Source: Verrucomicrobiota bacterium (lineage in GTDB: Bacteria; Chlamydiota; Chlamydiia; Chlamydiales; JAEYWL01). Taken from it: 30,013 nucleotides of DNA. The notes under the pieces were generated by a model. The model was given only the letters and a program-made list of their open reading frames with translations. It made no database searches and was not told the origin of the DNA. This document shows, piece after piece, positions 6,287 to 14,571 of the stretch. The stretch is taken from the NCBI GenBank assembly GCA_023428915.1, contig JAEYWL010000059.1, positions 1-30,013 of the forward strand. The letters are read 5' to 3'. How positions within the stretch are numbered: the first letter of the stretch is position 1; the number at the start of each line of letters is the position of its first letter. The position numbers and the translations under genes were made by a program.

Positions 6287-7204
6287 TTATTTTCTTAATT
6301 TAGGGTCAAATGCATCGCGCAAGCCATCTCCGATGACATTAAAAGCAAAAATCGTTAAGCTGATAAAAAGACCGGGAAAAAACAAGCGCCATGGGTAGTA
6401 TCTAAGTGCCGGCAGCCCTTCATTGGCCATTGTGCCCCAGCTGGCAACAGGAGCTTGCACGCCTAATCCTAAAAAACTTAAAAAAGCTTCTGAAAAGATG
6501 GCTGCCGGAATCGTCAGGGTCATGGTAATGATAATCGGCCCCATGGCATTTGGAATGAGATGTTTAAAGAGTATCCTGGGAAAACTTGCCCCTAAAGCTA
6601 TGGCAGCCAGGACATATTCTTTCTGCTTGATCTGCAAAATTTGCGAGCGGACAATGCGCGCCATTGTGATCCAGCCAAAAATGGTTAAAGCTGCTATTAT
6701 GGGCAGCAAGCCCGAACCCATCACAACCATTAATAAGATAACGACAAGCAGATTTGGCAGGCCGTAAATGAGGTCGGCGATCCGCATCATAATCTCATCT
6801 GCTGTGCCTCCGGAAAAAGCTGCAATGCTGCCCCAAGCGACCCCCAAAATTAAATCTACGGTAGCTGCAATTATCCCTACGGTCAAGGATATGCGGGCGC
6901 CATACCAGACCCTTGTAAACACATCCCGGCCTAAATCATCTGTCCCAAACCAATGCTGAGCAGACGGCGGCAGGTTTTTCATGGCCAAGTTAGTCTCATA
7001 ATATGTATAGCCGCTTATTACAGGCCCTATAATGGCAAAAAATAGCACTAAGCCTAGCAGAGTTAAGCCGAGAAAAGCGATCCGGTTTTGTTTAAAACGG
7101 CGCCAGCACTCAGTTTTAAAATGAGGTGCAGGGGCATGGGAAGTATGCGTTTCATCTACAAAAGTTAAAGGTGCAAATGATTCTGCAGGGTAGTCAATAG
7201 ACAT
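6287..7204 (-). CDS. oppC: Oligopeptide/dipeptide ABC transporter permease OppC
   Basis: This 305-aa inner-membrane permease has a cytoplasmic N-terminal tail, a first membrane segment (RIAFLGLTLLGLVLFFAIIG) and then an external loop with HWFGTDDLGRDVFTRVWYGAR, the hallmark of OppC/DppC. Four or five further helices follow. The EAA coupling motif region reads VLAAIALGASFPRILFKHL. ATG-7204 is chosen because GGAGG lies six bases before it. A longer reading from a TTG at 7222 would place that Shine-Dalgarno inside the gene. The start lies just after the oppB stop (7206), so the two are tightly coupled. With OppB it forms the channel. Confidence 0.93.
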   Translation of the reverse strand: MSIDYPAESFAPLTFVDETHTSHAPAPHFKTECWRRFKQNRIAFLGLTLLGLVLFFAIIGPVISGYTYYETNLAMKNLPPSAQHWFGTDDLGRDVFTRVWYGARISLTVGIIAATVDLILGVAWGSIAAFSGGTADEIMMRIADLIYGLPNLLVVILLMVVMGSGLLPIIAALTIFGWITMARIVRSQILQIKQKEYVLAAIALGASFPRILFKHLIPNAMGPIIITMTLTIPAAIFSEAFLSFLGLGVQAPVASWGTMANEGLPALRYYPWRLFFPGLFISLTIFAFNVIGDGLRDAFDPKLRK

Positions 7205-7205
7205 C

Positions 7206-8132
7206 TTAAGCCCTCCTTGCAATGCGCGGGTCTATGAGCCCGTAGCACAGGTCTATGATAAACATGATCACAAGCAGAAGCAGGCTGTAGAATATAGTAG
7301 TTCCCATAATTACTGTGTAGTCCCTATTGGCCACGCTTAACACAAACCATTGCCCTAGACCAGGTATGGCAAATATTTTTTCTACGATAAAACTGCCGGG
7401 CAGAATATTAGCTGTGAGCTGCCCGAGATAGGCGATTACGGGCAGAAGGGAGTTTTTCAGGGCGTGTACAAAAAAGATGCGGCGATAGGGCAGCCCCTTG
7501 GCTTTGGCTGTTTTGATATAATCTTGCTGCAGCACCTCTAACATGTTTGTCCGCGTAAGCCGAGCTATAAAAGCTGTCGGCAATGCTGCAAGGGAAAGTG
7601 CCGGCAAGATGGTATGTGAAAGAGAACCCCATAGCGCTATGGGGCAAAGATTCAAGCATATGGCTAAGTAGTACTGCAGCAATGTCGCCAGAATAAAGCT
7701 AGGAACAGACATACCCAAGACGGCAAAACACATCGCGGCATGATCTTGCCAGCGATTATGGTAGAGGGCTGCAAGCGAACCTAAGGCTATGCCGAAGCTA
7801 ACTGCCAATAAAAGCGCCTCCAATCCCAGGATAGCAGAAATTGGAAAGCCCTGCTCGATGATTTGATTTACCGTGCGGGCTTTGTATTTGTATGAAGGGC
7901 CAAGGTCCCCCTTTACCACTGAAGAGAGGTAGATGCCATATTGCTCATACCAGGGTTTATCGAGGCCGTAATGCTTTTTGATAGCTTCTTTAATTTCTTG
8001 CGGCATGGGCTGCTCGTCGCTAAATGGATCGCCAGGGATCATCTTCATCAGAAAAAAGGTGAGAGAGACAATGGAAAAGAAGGTAATGAGCAGATAGAGA
8101 GTTTTTTTTAAAAAATAGCAGCACTTATTCAT
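7206..8132 (-). CDS. oppB: Oligopeptide/dipeptide ABC transporter permease OppB
   Basis: This 308-aa inner-membrane permease begins with a typical OppB helix (LYLLITFFSIVSLTFFLMKM), followed by IPGDPF and YGLDKPWYEQYGIYL. The EAA region reads DYIKTAKAKGLPYRRIFFVH, and the C-terminal helix ends in DLCYGLIDPRIARRA. ATG-8132 is preferred over an ATG at 8183 because it gives the standard OppB N-terminus and overlaps the oppA2 stop by eight bases (ATGAATAA), the same junction as between the two oppA genes. No strong Shine-Dalgarno is visible, so re-initiation after oppA2 is likely. Confidence 0.92.
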   Translation of the reverse strand: MNKCCYFLKKTLYLLITFFSIVSLTFFLMKMIPGDPFSDEQPMPQEIKEAIKKHYGLDKPWYEQYGIYLSSVVKGDLGPSYKYKARTVNQIIEQGFPISAILGLEALLLAVSFGIALGSLAALYHNRWQDHAAMCFAVLGMSVPSFILATLLQYYLAICLNLCPIALWGSLSHTILPALSLAALPTAFIARLTRTNMLEVLQQDYIKTAKAKGLPYRRIFFVHALKNSLLPVIAYLGQLTANILPGSFIVEKIFAIPGLGQWFVLSVANRDYTVIMGTTIFYSLLLLVIMFIIDLCYGLIDPRIARRA

Positions 8133-9714
8133 CAAAATAGGCCCAGGTAAAATCAACCATTCCGGTTGGAGAAATGAAGACATTCTGCAATTTTTCGTTG
8201 CGCAGGTAGGTTAGTTTATAAAAAAAGAGGGGGCAAAAAGGCATCTCATCCATAAGGATGGCTTCTGCTTTTTGCAAGGTTTCAAGCCTTTCTTTATCCT
8301 TCTGAAAAAAAGATTGTTCATATAAAGCGATGTATTCGGGATTTTCCCAACTGGCAACATTCAGGAAATTAGTGCGGTCGCTAAATATCTCAATGAAAGC
8401 TAATGGATCGTCGTAAGGCGGCTGCATCCCTAAGCGCGCAATGCAAAAGTCGCGCTTATCCACTTCGCTTAAGTAGGCTTTCCACTCCATGTGCTGCAAT
8501 TGCAGGCTGATGCCAAAAGCTTTTCTTATCTGCTCCTGTACAGCTTGCGCTACGCTTTGGTGAAGTTCAGCACTGTTGTAAATAAGGGTAATAGGCGGAA
8601 GCTGTTCTTTAGTAATTTTTAGTTCTTCTAATGCAGTTTGAAAATGCTTGCGGGCAGCTGGCAGATCATGATCTTTAAAGTACGATGCCTCAGCTATTAA
8701 TCCGGTTGGAACCAGACTTAAAGCCTCTTGTCCCTTTCCTTGCAAAATATGTTCGACGACATCTTTGCGGTTGATGGCATAAGTAAAGGCTTTGCGAAGA
8801 TTGCTATTGTTAAAGGGGTGCTTCAAGGTATTGAACATGTAAAATATGGGGGCATTCCAATGGTCTGAATGCAGCTTGCCTGAACTTTGCAATGTCGGCA
8901 GGGCATCTTTGGGGATGCCAATGGTTAAGGGATTGCCGCACCAATCAAGAGCGCCGCTTTCGTACATTTGCAGTTCCGTTCCTGCATCTTCGATCATGTT
9001 AAAATGGATTTGCTCAAGTTGTACAGCTTCATTGTTCCAATAATGGGGGTTTTTCACCAAAACAATTTGGTCCGAATGGCGCCAGGTTTTCAAGTTAAAA
9101 GGGCCATTGCTAATAAAGGTGGCTGCTTCAAATGCCCAGTTTATCGCTTCGTCATCTGCTTGGCGATAGACCGGGAAATAAATAGGCAAGGTCAATAAGC
9201 TTAAGAAATGCGGAGCCGGTTTAGCAAGCTTTATAATGAGCTCCCGATCATTCAGGGCGTAGGCGCCAAAATCGGTTAAAGGCTTGACCCCCTTTTTGAT
9301 CTCTTGGGCATTTTCAATGACATATTGAAGGCGCGCCATGCCTGATGGATTTTGTGGGGCTATTACCCATTGCCACGCAGAGATAAAATCATGTGCCGTA
9401 ACGGGCCTGCCATTAGACCAGTAGGCTTCGCGCAGTTTAAAGTGATACGTTTTGCCATCCTCGGAAAGGGTAAAAGACTCTGCGATTGCAGGCTCTATCC
9501 CATTTTTGGTCTCTCTCACTAATCCTTCAAAAAGGTGCTTGATGATATTTAAAGACACCAAATCGGTGTTGATGCGTGGATCTAGGGTCGGAGGTTCCGA
9601 GACCATGTTTAAGCGCAAAGTTTGATAGGGGAGAGCCTTATCGGACGAGTTGCATCCTACAAGGCTCAGCAATAAGAGCAAGGCGCAGCCAGAAAAACAG
9701 AGAAAATTATTCAT
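8125..9714 (-). CDS. oppA2: Peptide ABC transporter substrate-binding lipoprotein (second copy)
   Basis: This 529-aa family 5 extracellular solute-binding protein (SBP_bac_5) captures peptides and delivers them to OppBC. ATG-9714 gives a lipoprotein signal: FLCFSG, then a leucine-rich helix ending in LVGC (lipidated C21). A longer frame from 9828 lacks this. Family hallmarks include EPPTLDPR, LFEGLVR, KLREAYWSNGRPVTAHDF and the RKAFTYAINRKDVV segment. It overlaps the upstream oppA1 stop and the downstream oppB start by the same eight bases, ATGAATAA. The ligand pocket cannot be predicted. Besides oligopeptides, chlamydial Opp is reported to handle peptidoglycan-derived peptides, so two binding proteins may divide substrates. 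Confidence 0.92.
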   Translation of the reverse strand: MNNFLCFSGCALLLLLSLVGCNSSDKALPYQTLRLNMVSEPPTLDPRINTDLVSLNIIKHLFEGLVRETKNGIEPAIAESFTLSEDGKTYHFKLREAYWSNGRPVTAHDFISAWQWVIAPQNPSGMARLQYVIENAQEIKKGVKPLTDFGAYALNDRELIIKLAKPAPHFLSLLTLPIYFPVYRQADDEAINWAFEAATFISNGPFNLKTWRHSDQIVLVKNPHYWNNEAVQLEQIHFNMIEDAGTELQMYESGALDWCGNPLTIGIPKDALPTLQSSGKLHSDHWNAPIFYMFNTLKHPFNNSNLRKAFTYAINRKDVVEHILQGKGQEALSLVPTGLIAEASYFKDHDLPAARKHFQTALEELKITKEQLPPITLIYNSAELHQSVAQAVQEQIRKAFGISLQLQHMEWKAYLSEVDKRDFCIARLGMQPPYDDPLAFIEIFSDRTNFLNVASWENPEYIALYEQSFFQKDKERLETLQKAEAILMDEMPFCPLFFYKLTYLRNEKLQNVFISPTGMVDFTWAYFDE

Positions 9715-11338
9715 CTGCAATTGTTTCCAAACTAGGACCGATATAAGCCTCTTTAAGATCCATATAACCGAGGTCGACAATATGCGTCCCTTGAAGGAAA
9801 GGATTTTTGGCATACCTATAACTAGCAAAATAAAGCGGGATAACCGGCATTTCGCTGATAAGAAGTTTTTCTGCTTCAGCTAATATTTGCTTGCGTTGAA
9901 AGGGATCGCGTTCAATATCGGCACTTTCGAGCAAGCTAATATATTTAGGGTTTTCCCAGTTAGTGTTGTTAGTTGAGGTTTGTTTTGTTTTAAACACATC
10001 TAAAAAGTTTATCGGGTCTCTAAAATCAGCAAACCATGAACCTAATGCCAGCTGGTAATCTTTATGCGATACTTTTTCAAAAAGAATTTTCGGTTCAAGT
10101 TTTTGGATGACAAATGTTCCTGAAGGAACTGGAAAAGTTTTTTGCCATTCTTCTTGAATGACTTGGGCAATTTTATGCAGAAAATCATCCACTCCATAAT
10201 AAAGAGTAATTTTGGGGAAATTGTCGATAGTAAGATTTAATTCCTCTAATGCCTCTTGAAAAAGCTGTCTTGCTGCAACTGTATCGTGATCGATAAAGTA
10301 GGGTTCGTGGTAATCAGTAAGCGATGGGGGGATAATACCGGTTGCCGGCTGATTGCCGCCTTGCACAATATGATTGACGATTTGGCGCCGATTAATGGCA
10401 TAGCTTAAGGCTTGGCGCAGCTTACTATTAGAAAGGGGAAAACTGGCGGTGTTGACTCGCAGCCAGTAAGTGCCGGCTGCAGGGGCCGTTTCAAGTTGGC
10501 CAGTATGTTGCAAGGTTTCAATGGCCTCAGGTTGGATCATAGATAAAGGAGAGCCTATCCAATCAAGCTGTCCTTGTTGAAATAGTTGCAGGGAAGTATT
10601 TCCATCCAAAACCATAAACGAAAGGGGATTGGAAAGTACATTTTCCTCATTCCAATAGTAAGGGTTTTTTTTGAGGGTGATTTCATGGCCATGTTTCCAA
10701 TTAGCCAATGCAAAAGGGCCATTGGTAATTACCTTATCAGCCGGTCCATCCGGCCAGTTTGGGTATTGCTTATCAGAGGGCTGGTAAACGGGAAACATGA
10801 TGTGCGAGGCGGCAATTTCTAAAAAGTAAGGGTGGGGATTTTGCAGTTTGATGATTAACGTTTTAGCATCGGGCGTCTCAATGCCCACTTCATCTAGTGC
10901 TTTTAACCCCTCTTTGGCTTCTTTAGCCCCTGCAATATTGTATAATTGGCTCACGTTTGGCGCTGGAAAATCAGGTTGAAGCTGTGTTTTAAGTGCATAA
11001 GCAAAGTCATATGAAGTTACCGGTTCCCCATTGGACCACTTTGCGTCGCGCAGCTTGAAAGTATAAGTTTTAAGATCAGGGGTAAAGCTTACGGATTCAG
11101 CTGCAGCGGGAACCACCCTGCCGGAAGCATCCTGCCGCATCAATCCTTCATATAGCAGCTGGATAAATTGCACAAAATACAAAGACCTTCCAGCCCTGGG
11201 GTCCATAGTATTCGGCTCAGTGGTCATGGCGAAAGAGATCGTTTTGTTTTCAGCTTTTTTGTCTTGTTCATTTTTCTGGGTATTGCAGGAAAACAGAGAG
11301 AGTAAAATAGTGAATATTAAAAAGTTTTTACAGTACAT
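9707..11338 (-). CDS. oppA1: Peptide ABC transporter substrate-binding lipoprotein (first copy)
   Basis: This 543-aa family 5 solute-binding lipoprotein is the first gene of the opp operon. The signal peptide MYCKNFLIFTILLSLFSC ends in a lipobox (C18). It is followed by EPNTMDPR, LLYEGLMR, KLRDAKWSNGEPVTSYDF and RQALSYAINRRQIV, matching oppA2 motif for motif. I chose ATG-11338 because GAGG lies six bases upstream; the in-frame ATG at 11350 adds four residues and has no Shine-Dalgarno. It ends DE-stop with the next ATG embedded in it, exactly as oppA2 does. Together with the parallel motifs this suggests tandem duplication. A promoter lies just upstream. Confidence 0.92.
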   Translation of the reverse strand: MYCKNFLIFTILLSLFSCNTQKNEQDKKAENKTISFAMTTEPNTMDPRAGRSLYFVQFIQLLYEGLMRQDASGRVVPAAAESVSFTPDLKTYTFKLRDAKWSNGEPVTSYDFAYALKTQLQPDFPAPNVSQLYNIAGAKEAKEGLKALDEVGIETPDAKTLIIKLQNPHPYFLEIAASHIMFPVYQPSDKQYPNWPDGPADKVITNGPFALANWKHGHEITLKKNPYYWNEENVLSNPLSFMVLDGNTSLQLFQQGQLDWIGSPLSMIQPEAIETLQHTGQLETAPAAGTYWLRVNTASFPLSNSKLRQALSYAINRRQIVNHIVQGGNQPATGIIPPSLTDYHEPYFIDHDTVAARQLFQEALEELNLTIDNFPKITLYYGVDDFLHKIAQVIQEEWQKTFPVPSGTFVIQKLEPKILFEKVSHKDYQLALGSWFADFRDPINFLDVFKTKQTSTNNTNWENPKYISLLESADIERDPFQRKQILAEAEKLLISEMPVIPLYFASYRYAKNPFLQGTHIVDLGYMDLKEAYIGPSLETIADE

Positions 11339-11362
11339 ATACAACCTCATTTTCAGGAAGCC

Positions 11363-11391
11363 AGTAAAGCGAATACGGCTCTAAAAGTCAA
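11363..11391 (-). promoter_or_regulatory. Promoter of the opp operon
   Basis: On the minus strand, -35 TTGACT (11386-11391), a 17-base spacer and -10 TTTACT (11363-11368) lie about 25 bases before the oppA1 start. The -35 is close to consensus while the -10 is weak. The opposite strand has a poorer candidate for the divergent gene, TTGTGC (11399-11404) and TAGGAT (11423-11428), with an 18-base spacer. Confidence 0.45.
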
Positions 11392-11456
11392 TTCCGTATT
11401 GTGCTTTTGCCTTCAAATCCAGTAGGATGGTAAAAAAATTTTTAGGAGCTTGATCT

Positions 11457-12062
11457 ATGTGGAATGCGCGTTTTTTGTTTCTTGTAATAATGGTCATAAT
11501 CGTCACGGCCATATTTGTGATTCTTAAAAGTTCTAAAGACCTCTATAGAGCTATCCCGGCCGATTTAAATACGAGCATGCAGACAGGCGAATTTGACGAC
11601 TGGCGCGAATTTGTACCTAATGACGGATCCTTCACGGTGCAGGTGCCTGCCATTCCTCAATACACAGCGGATACAGTAGTAGATCCTAAGAGCGGCGCAA
11701 AAAGAAGGTACGATATCTACATTGCTGAGAAAGGCAACGGCAATTTATTTATGATTACCATGATTACCTATCCATCAGAAGGTGATTTATCAAACCCTGA
11801 AGATATCTTTCAAACGGTAATAGATGAGACATTAGCCTCAAATACAGAGAACCAGCTCGTCGATAAACAAATCAGGTCCTATCAAAATCATAAAACACTT
11901 GATTTCACTATTCAAAATCCAGACATCCACACCGCGTGCAGGGCTTTTATCATTGGCCGTACGCTATATCTTTTGTCTTATATAGCCAAAAATGATGAAT
12001 ACAATGTCAAAGAGTTCGATCACTTTGTGGACTCATTCAGCTTAACACCTAGCGGAGCATAG
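11457..12062 (+). CDS. Membrane-anchored protein, PsbP/DUF1795-like fold suspected
   Basis: I do not recognise this 201-aa protein with certainty. An N-terminal membrane segment (residues 5-22, FLFLVIMVIIVTAIFVIL) anchors it with the rest outside the cytoplasm. The soluble part has the order VPNDGSFTVQVPAIP, YDIYIAEKGNGNLFMITMI, CRAFIIGRTLYLLSYIA and FDHFVDSFSL. This pattern resembles the PsbP/DcrB-like (DUF1795) family, where a ..V..P..P strand is followed by a terminal ..vDSF helix; that assignment is inference. Start ATG-11457 has AGGAG at good spacing. The next gene begins five bases after its stop, so the two are very likely co-transcribed. The pair is divergent from the opp operon. Confidence 0.75.
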   Translation: MWNARFLFLVIMVIIVTAIFVILKSSKDLYRAIPADLNTSMQTGEFDDWREFVPNDGSFTVQVPAIPQYTADTVVDPKSGAKRRYDIYIAEKGNGNLFMITMITYPSEGDLSNPEDIFQTVIDETLASNTENQLVDKQIRSYQNHKTLDFTIQNPDIHTACRAFIIGRTLYLLSYIAKNDEYNVKEFDHFVDSFSLTPSGA

Positions 12063-12067
12063 CATTT

Positions 12068-13699
12068 ATGTATAGATATTTGTGTTTGTTTTTGGGATTG
12101 ATTATTAGCGCCTCTTGCCATGGGGAATGTGAAGGTGTTGCAGAGGAAATTAAATACAGTGCGGTAATGGGAGATTTTGCTCCAAAAAATTTCAAATTTA
12201 CACCAAACTGCGTGCATTACGAGCTTCAACTGTCTGGTTTGCCTGTATCAATAGCTCACTATAAAGAAAAGCAATTTTTCATTTGCAATTATTGGAAACT
12301 TTTTCTGCTTGATCTTAGCAACGCGACAGTAGTTGAAATTCCTGCAGCTGAAGTTCGTGTTTGGAATCCTACAACAGTCCAATATTCATCAAAAAGTAAT
12401 TTAATTTATCTGGCAAATTACGGCGGCAGAAATTTGCTTATTCTTAGATACGCCGACAATAAGCTAGACTTAATTGATGAAATTAGACACCCATTAATGA
12501 CTAGCCCTGAAACCCTTGCTGTTTCTGAGGATGAGCAGGTAATTGCAGCCGCAGATTTTGATGGCAGTTTGTTTGTTTTTAATCGTGCTGGAGAACTGCT
12601 GTGGCATGTTGATCAACTTCCAGGGGCTCATGGGTTAGCCATTTACCAAAATAAAATCTATGTCACTAGCTTAGGCAAGCGAGAACTCAGAGTGTACGAC
12701 TTAAATGGCCATTTACTTCAGGCTATAAAAAGTCAAGGTTGGGATGGCTATGATTTCATGTGGCCGACAGGGCTGCTAGTTGATGAAAATGGGGTCTATG
12801 TAACGGATGCCCATCAGGGAAGGGTGTGTTTACTTGAACCGCAATTCTTAAAGCCAATACAGAGTTTTGGCGGAAATGGTCCTGGAAAAGATCTCTTCAA
12901 CATGCCCTACGGGTTTTGCAAGTGGAATAACGACTTAGTTGTTACAGATACTTATAAGCAGCGGCTGCTGGTTTTTAATAAAGAAGGTATCTGCCATACG
13001 GTCATCGGAAAAAATATTCAGGGAATGACGAATAAAAGGCCTTTAGGTTTTGGCTTTAAAGGTTACTTGGATATGGCTAATCCATTTGTACTTTCCTTGC
13101 CTGGTTTACCCGATGTAGTCATGCAGAATTGTTGGTATAATGAATACGGGCGTTTTTTAAGCCCTAAAGATTGGCTGATGCTGTACTTGCCCAGTTCCCG
13201 GTTATTTAGCATTAATTATCAATATTTTGCCGTGCATGCTAGCTACCTATACCAAAATGCTGTTTATACTATTTTAGGTTCTTCACAAGGCAGCTATGTG
13301 ATATTAGATAGCTACGGCAGGGGTGTTCATGCCAAGATTGAAAATAATGCTTATCTTTGGCAGGACGGAGCAAATCTTGTTGATGATTATGGAGATGAAA
13401 GTTTAAAAAAACAGCTGGCAATTGCAGCTGAAAAATTTGCTCTGCATGATGCACTGCGTAGTTCAGGTACAGTCTCTTTGCAAGATATCCATGCTATTTA
13501 TTGGCCGGAATATACCTGGGGAGAATTTCAACAGTATTTTGCAGAGAATTTTATTTCTATTGCAGGTAAGGAGTTTCTTGCAGCATATCGTAGCGGTGTC
13601 CCGGTAAGTCTCTGCCGCGACCAATATCTCAACAATTTAAAGAACTATACGCAGTACTTTCTGCAAGAATATGCCTTGATTAACCTTCTAGCCTATTAA
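12068..13699 (+). CDS. Exported NHL-repeat / beta-propeller-like protein
   Basis: This 543-aa protein has an N-terminal export signal (YRYLCLFLGLIISASC). Cys17 could be lipidated, but the SASC box is atypical. Residues from about 80 to 330 hold repeats of the NHL/beta-propeller kind: ETLAVSEDEQVIAAADFDG, GLAIYQNKIYVTSLGKRELR, GLLVDENGVYVTDAHQGRV and GFCKWNNDLVVTDTYKQR. Each pairs a G-L/F-x-V strand with a V-T-D-x strand. Residues 340-540 have no repeat I recognise and include a Tyr-rich stretch. The role is unknown; such propellers usually bind proteins or carbohydrates. It follows the membrane-anchored gene by five bases and is ended by a strong terminator. Confidence 0.78.
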   Translation: MYRYLCLFLGLIISASCHGECEGVAEEIKYSAVMGDFAPKNFKFTPNCVHYELQLSGLPVSIAHYKEKQFFICNYWKLFLLDLSNATVVEIPAAEVRVWNPTTVQYSSKSNLIYLANYGGRNLLILRYADNKLDLIDEIRHPLMTSPETLAVSEDEQVIAAADFDGSLFVFNRAGELLWHVDQLPGAHGLAIYQNKIYVTSLGKRELRVYDLNGHLLQAIKSQGWDGYDFMWPTGLLVDENGVYVTDAHQGRVCLLEPQFLKPIQSFGGNGPGKDLFNMPYGFCKWNNDLVVTDTYKQRLLVFNKEGICHTVIGKNIQGMTNKRPLGFGFKGYLDMANPFVLSLPGLPDVVMQNCWYNEYGRFLSPKDWLMLYLPSSRLFSINYQYFAVHASYLYQNAVYTILGSSQGSYVILDSYGRGVHAKIENNAYLWQDGANLVDDYGDESLKKQLAIAAEKFALHDALRSSGTVSLQDIHAIYWPEYTWGEFQQYFAENFISIAGKEFLAAYRSGVPVSLCRDQYLNNLKNYTQYFLQEYALINLLAY

Positions 13700-13714
13700 T
13701 CCAGCATTTTTTAG

Positions 13715-13750
13715 GGATTAACAGGAGAGATCTCATGTTAATCCTTTTTT
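13715..13750 (+). terminator. Intrinsic terminator after the NHL-like gene
   Basis: GGATTAAC (13715-13722) pairs with GTTAATCC (13737-13744) and is followed directly by six T (13745-13750). The stem can extend inward through GAGA/TCTC. The left arm can alternatively pair with ATTAATCC at 13695-13702, overlapping the gene's stop codon. The terminator abuts the TA-flanked composite element that starts at 13753. Confidence 0.82.
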
Positions 13751-13884
13751 ATTAGACTTCTTTCGAAACTGCAATCCCGTGCCTCTCAGCCCATTTGCGT
13801 TAAGCTAAAAGCCGAAGATGTCTAATAATTTGGAGTGCTGCGACTCGTCGCAGCTTTTATTATGTTCGACTTGTCGAACATAAA

Positions 13885-14035
13885 AGAGTCCTGACAGGTC
13901 TGATAGCAAATCTCGATCTTGATCCTAATCTTTCTTATCACACATTTCGATCAGGGTTTGGTGTGTATCAATCCGATTTAGAAAAGTTGAAGAGAAGCGA
14001 GATTAAGATCAAGATCGAGATTAAGATCAAGATTT
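13885..14035. repeat. Hexanucleotide-array repeat unit, copy 1
   Basis: This unit starts agagtcctgacaggtctgat and continues with a short run of atcttg/atcctа-type hexamers. It then has a conserved middle (cacacatttcgatcagggtt to gtgtgtatcaat) and ends in inverse aagatc/gagatt hexamers up to 14035. It is nearly identical to 14392-14571 apart from the hexamer number. The two hexamer runs are complementary, so the unit folds into a long hairpin. Confidence 0.75.
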
Positions 14036-14098
14036 GCCGGGCTAAAGCGGCGACTTGTCCTTGCAATTGGACACATCTTTTTCTTGACGTTATCTATT

Positions 14099-14208
14099 GT
14101 GTCGCTGCTGCCGCAGCTCAATATGTATATCCATTGTAACCCCACGTTCCGGCTCCTGCGGAGCCTACACGCGGGGCTAACAACTTGCATCGCTGACGCG
14201 ATGCATCG
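14099..14208 (+). repeat. Structured dispersed repeat, copy 2 (CCCCACGTTCCG family)
   Basis: This matches 87-196 in the same orientation. Hairpin 1 is GCTGC-tgcc-GCAGC, the central clamp CCCC..GGGG encloses GGCTCC-tgc-GGAGCC, and the last hairpin is TGCATCG/CGATGCA. The stem sequences differ from copy 1 but remain paired, while the single-stranded backbone (aaccccacgttccg, cacgcggggctaa) is constant. Confidence 0.7.
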
Positions 14209-14296
14209 GATTTCCCCTGGAAGTGGAGTGTTGTGTAAATAAGACCTCTATTTCACAAATACCATGTATAGCGCATAAATGAAGCAGTTTTTTAAC

Positions 14297-14383
14297 CCAT
14301 CGCGGAAGCGATGGCACTGCAAGTAGCCTCGCGTGAAGATACCTGCAGGATCTCCCTGCAGGTATCGGAACGTGGGGTTTAAA
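14297..14383 (-). repeat. Structured dispersed repeat, copy 3 (CCCCACGTTCCG family)
   Basis: Read on the minus strand it has TTTAAACCCCACGTTCCG, an 11-bp variable stem ATACCTGCAGG/CCTGCAGGTAT, TTCACGCGAGGCTA, ACTTGCA and a terminal stem CCATCGC/GCGATGG. It lacks the first hairpin of copies 1 and 2. Its orientation is opposite to copy 2, 90 bases away, so the pair could form a cruciform. Confidence 0.7.
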
Positions 14384-14391
14384 GGTAAATT

Positions 14392-14571
14392 AGAGTCCTG
14401 ACAGGTCTGATAGCAAATCTTGATCTCGATCTTGATCTTAATCTTAATCTTAATCTTTTTTATCACACATTTCGATCAGGGTTTGGTGTGTATCAATCTG
14501 ATTTAGAAAAATTGAAGAGAAGCAAGATTAAGATCAAGATCGAGAGCAAGATCAAGATTAAGAACAAGATT
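14392..14571. repeat. Hexanucleotide-array repeat unit, copy 2 (expanded)
   Basis: This has the same start and middle as copy 1, but the pyrimidine-rich array is longer: consecutive atcttg, atctcg, atcttg, atctta, atctta, atctta and atcttt units. The 3' side has eight aagatt/aagatc-like hexamers. In one minus-strand frame this reads as an alternating Lys-Ile string, which is a by-product of the hexamer and not a gene. Unequal lengths in two copies suggest recombination or slippage. Confidence 0.75.

Noticed and set aside
13978..14190. Minus-strand 70-codon frame ending in Leu-Asp-Leu-Asn repeats
   Set aside because: It comes from the same hexamer array read in another frame, without start signals and crossing a palindromic repeat.
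14248..14466. Minus-strand 72-codon frame with an alternating Lys-Ile string
   Set aside because: The string is the translation of the aagatt/aagatc hexamer array and the rest crosses the structured repeat. There is no ribosome site, and the composition is explained by the repeats.
13885..14571. Possible CRISPR array
   Set aside because: The repeats are contiguous hexamers and two long units, not regular 25-40-bp repeats with unique spacers, and no cas genes are nearby.
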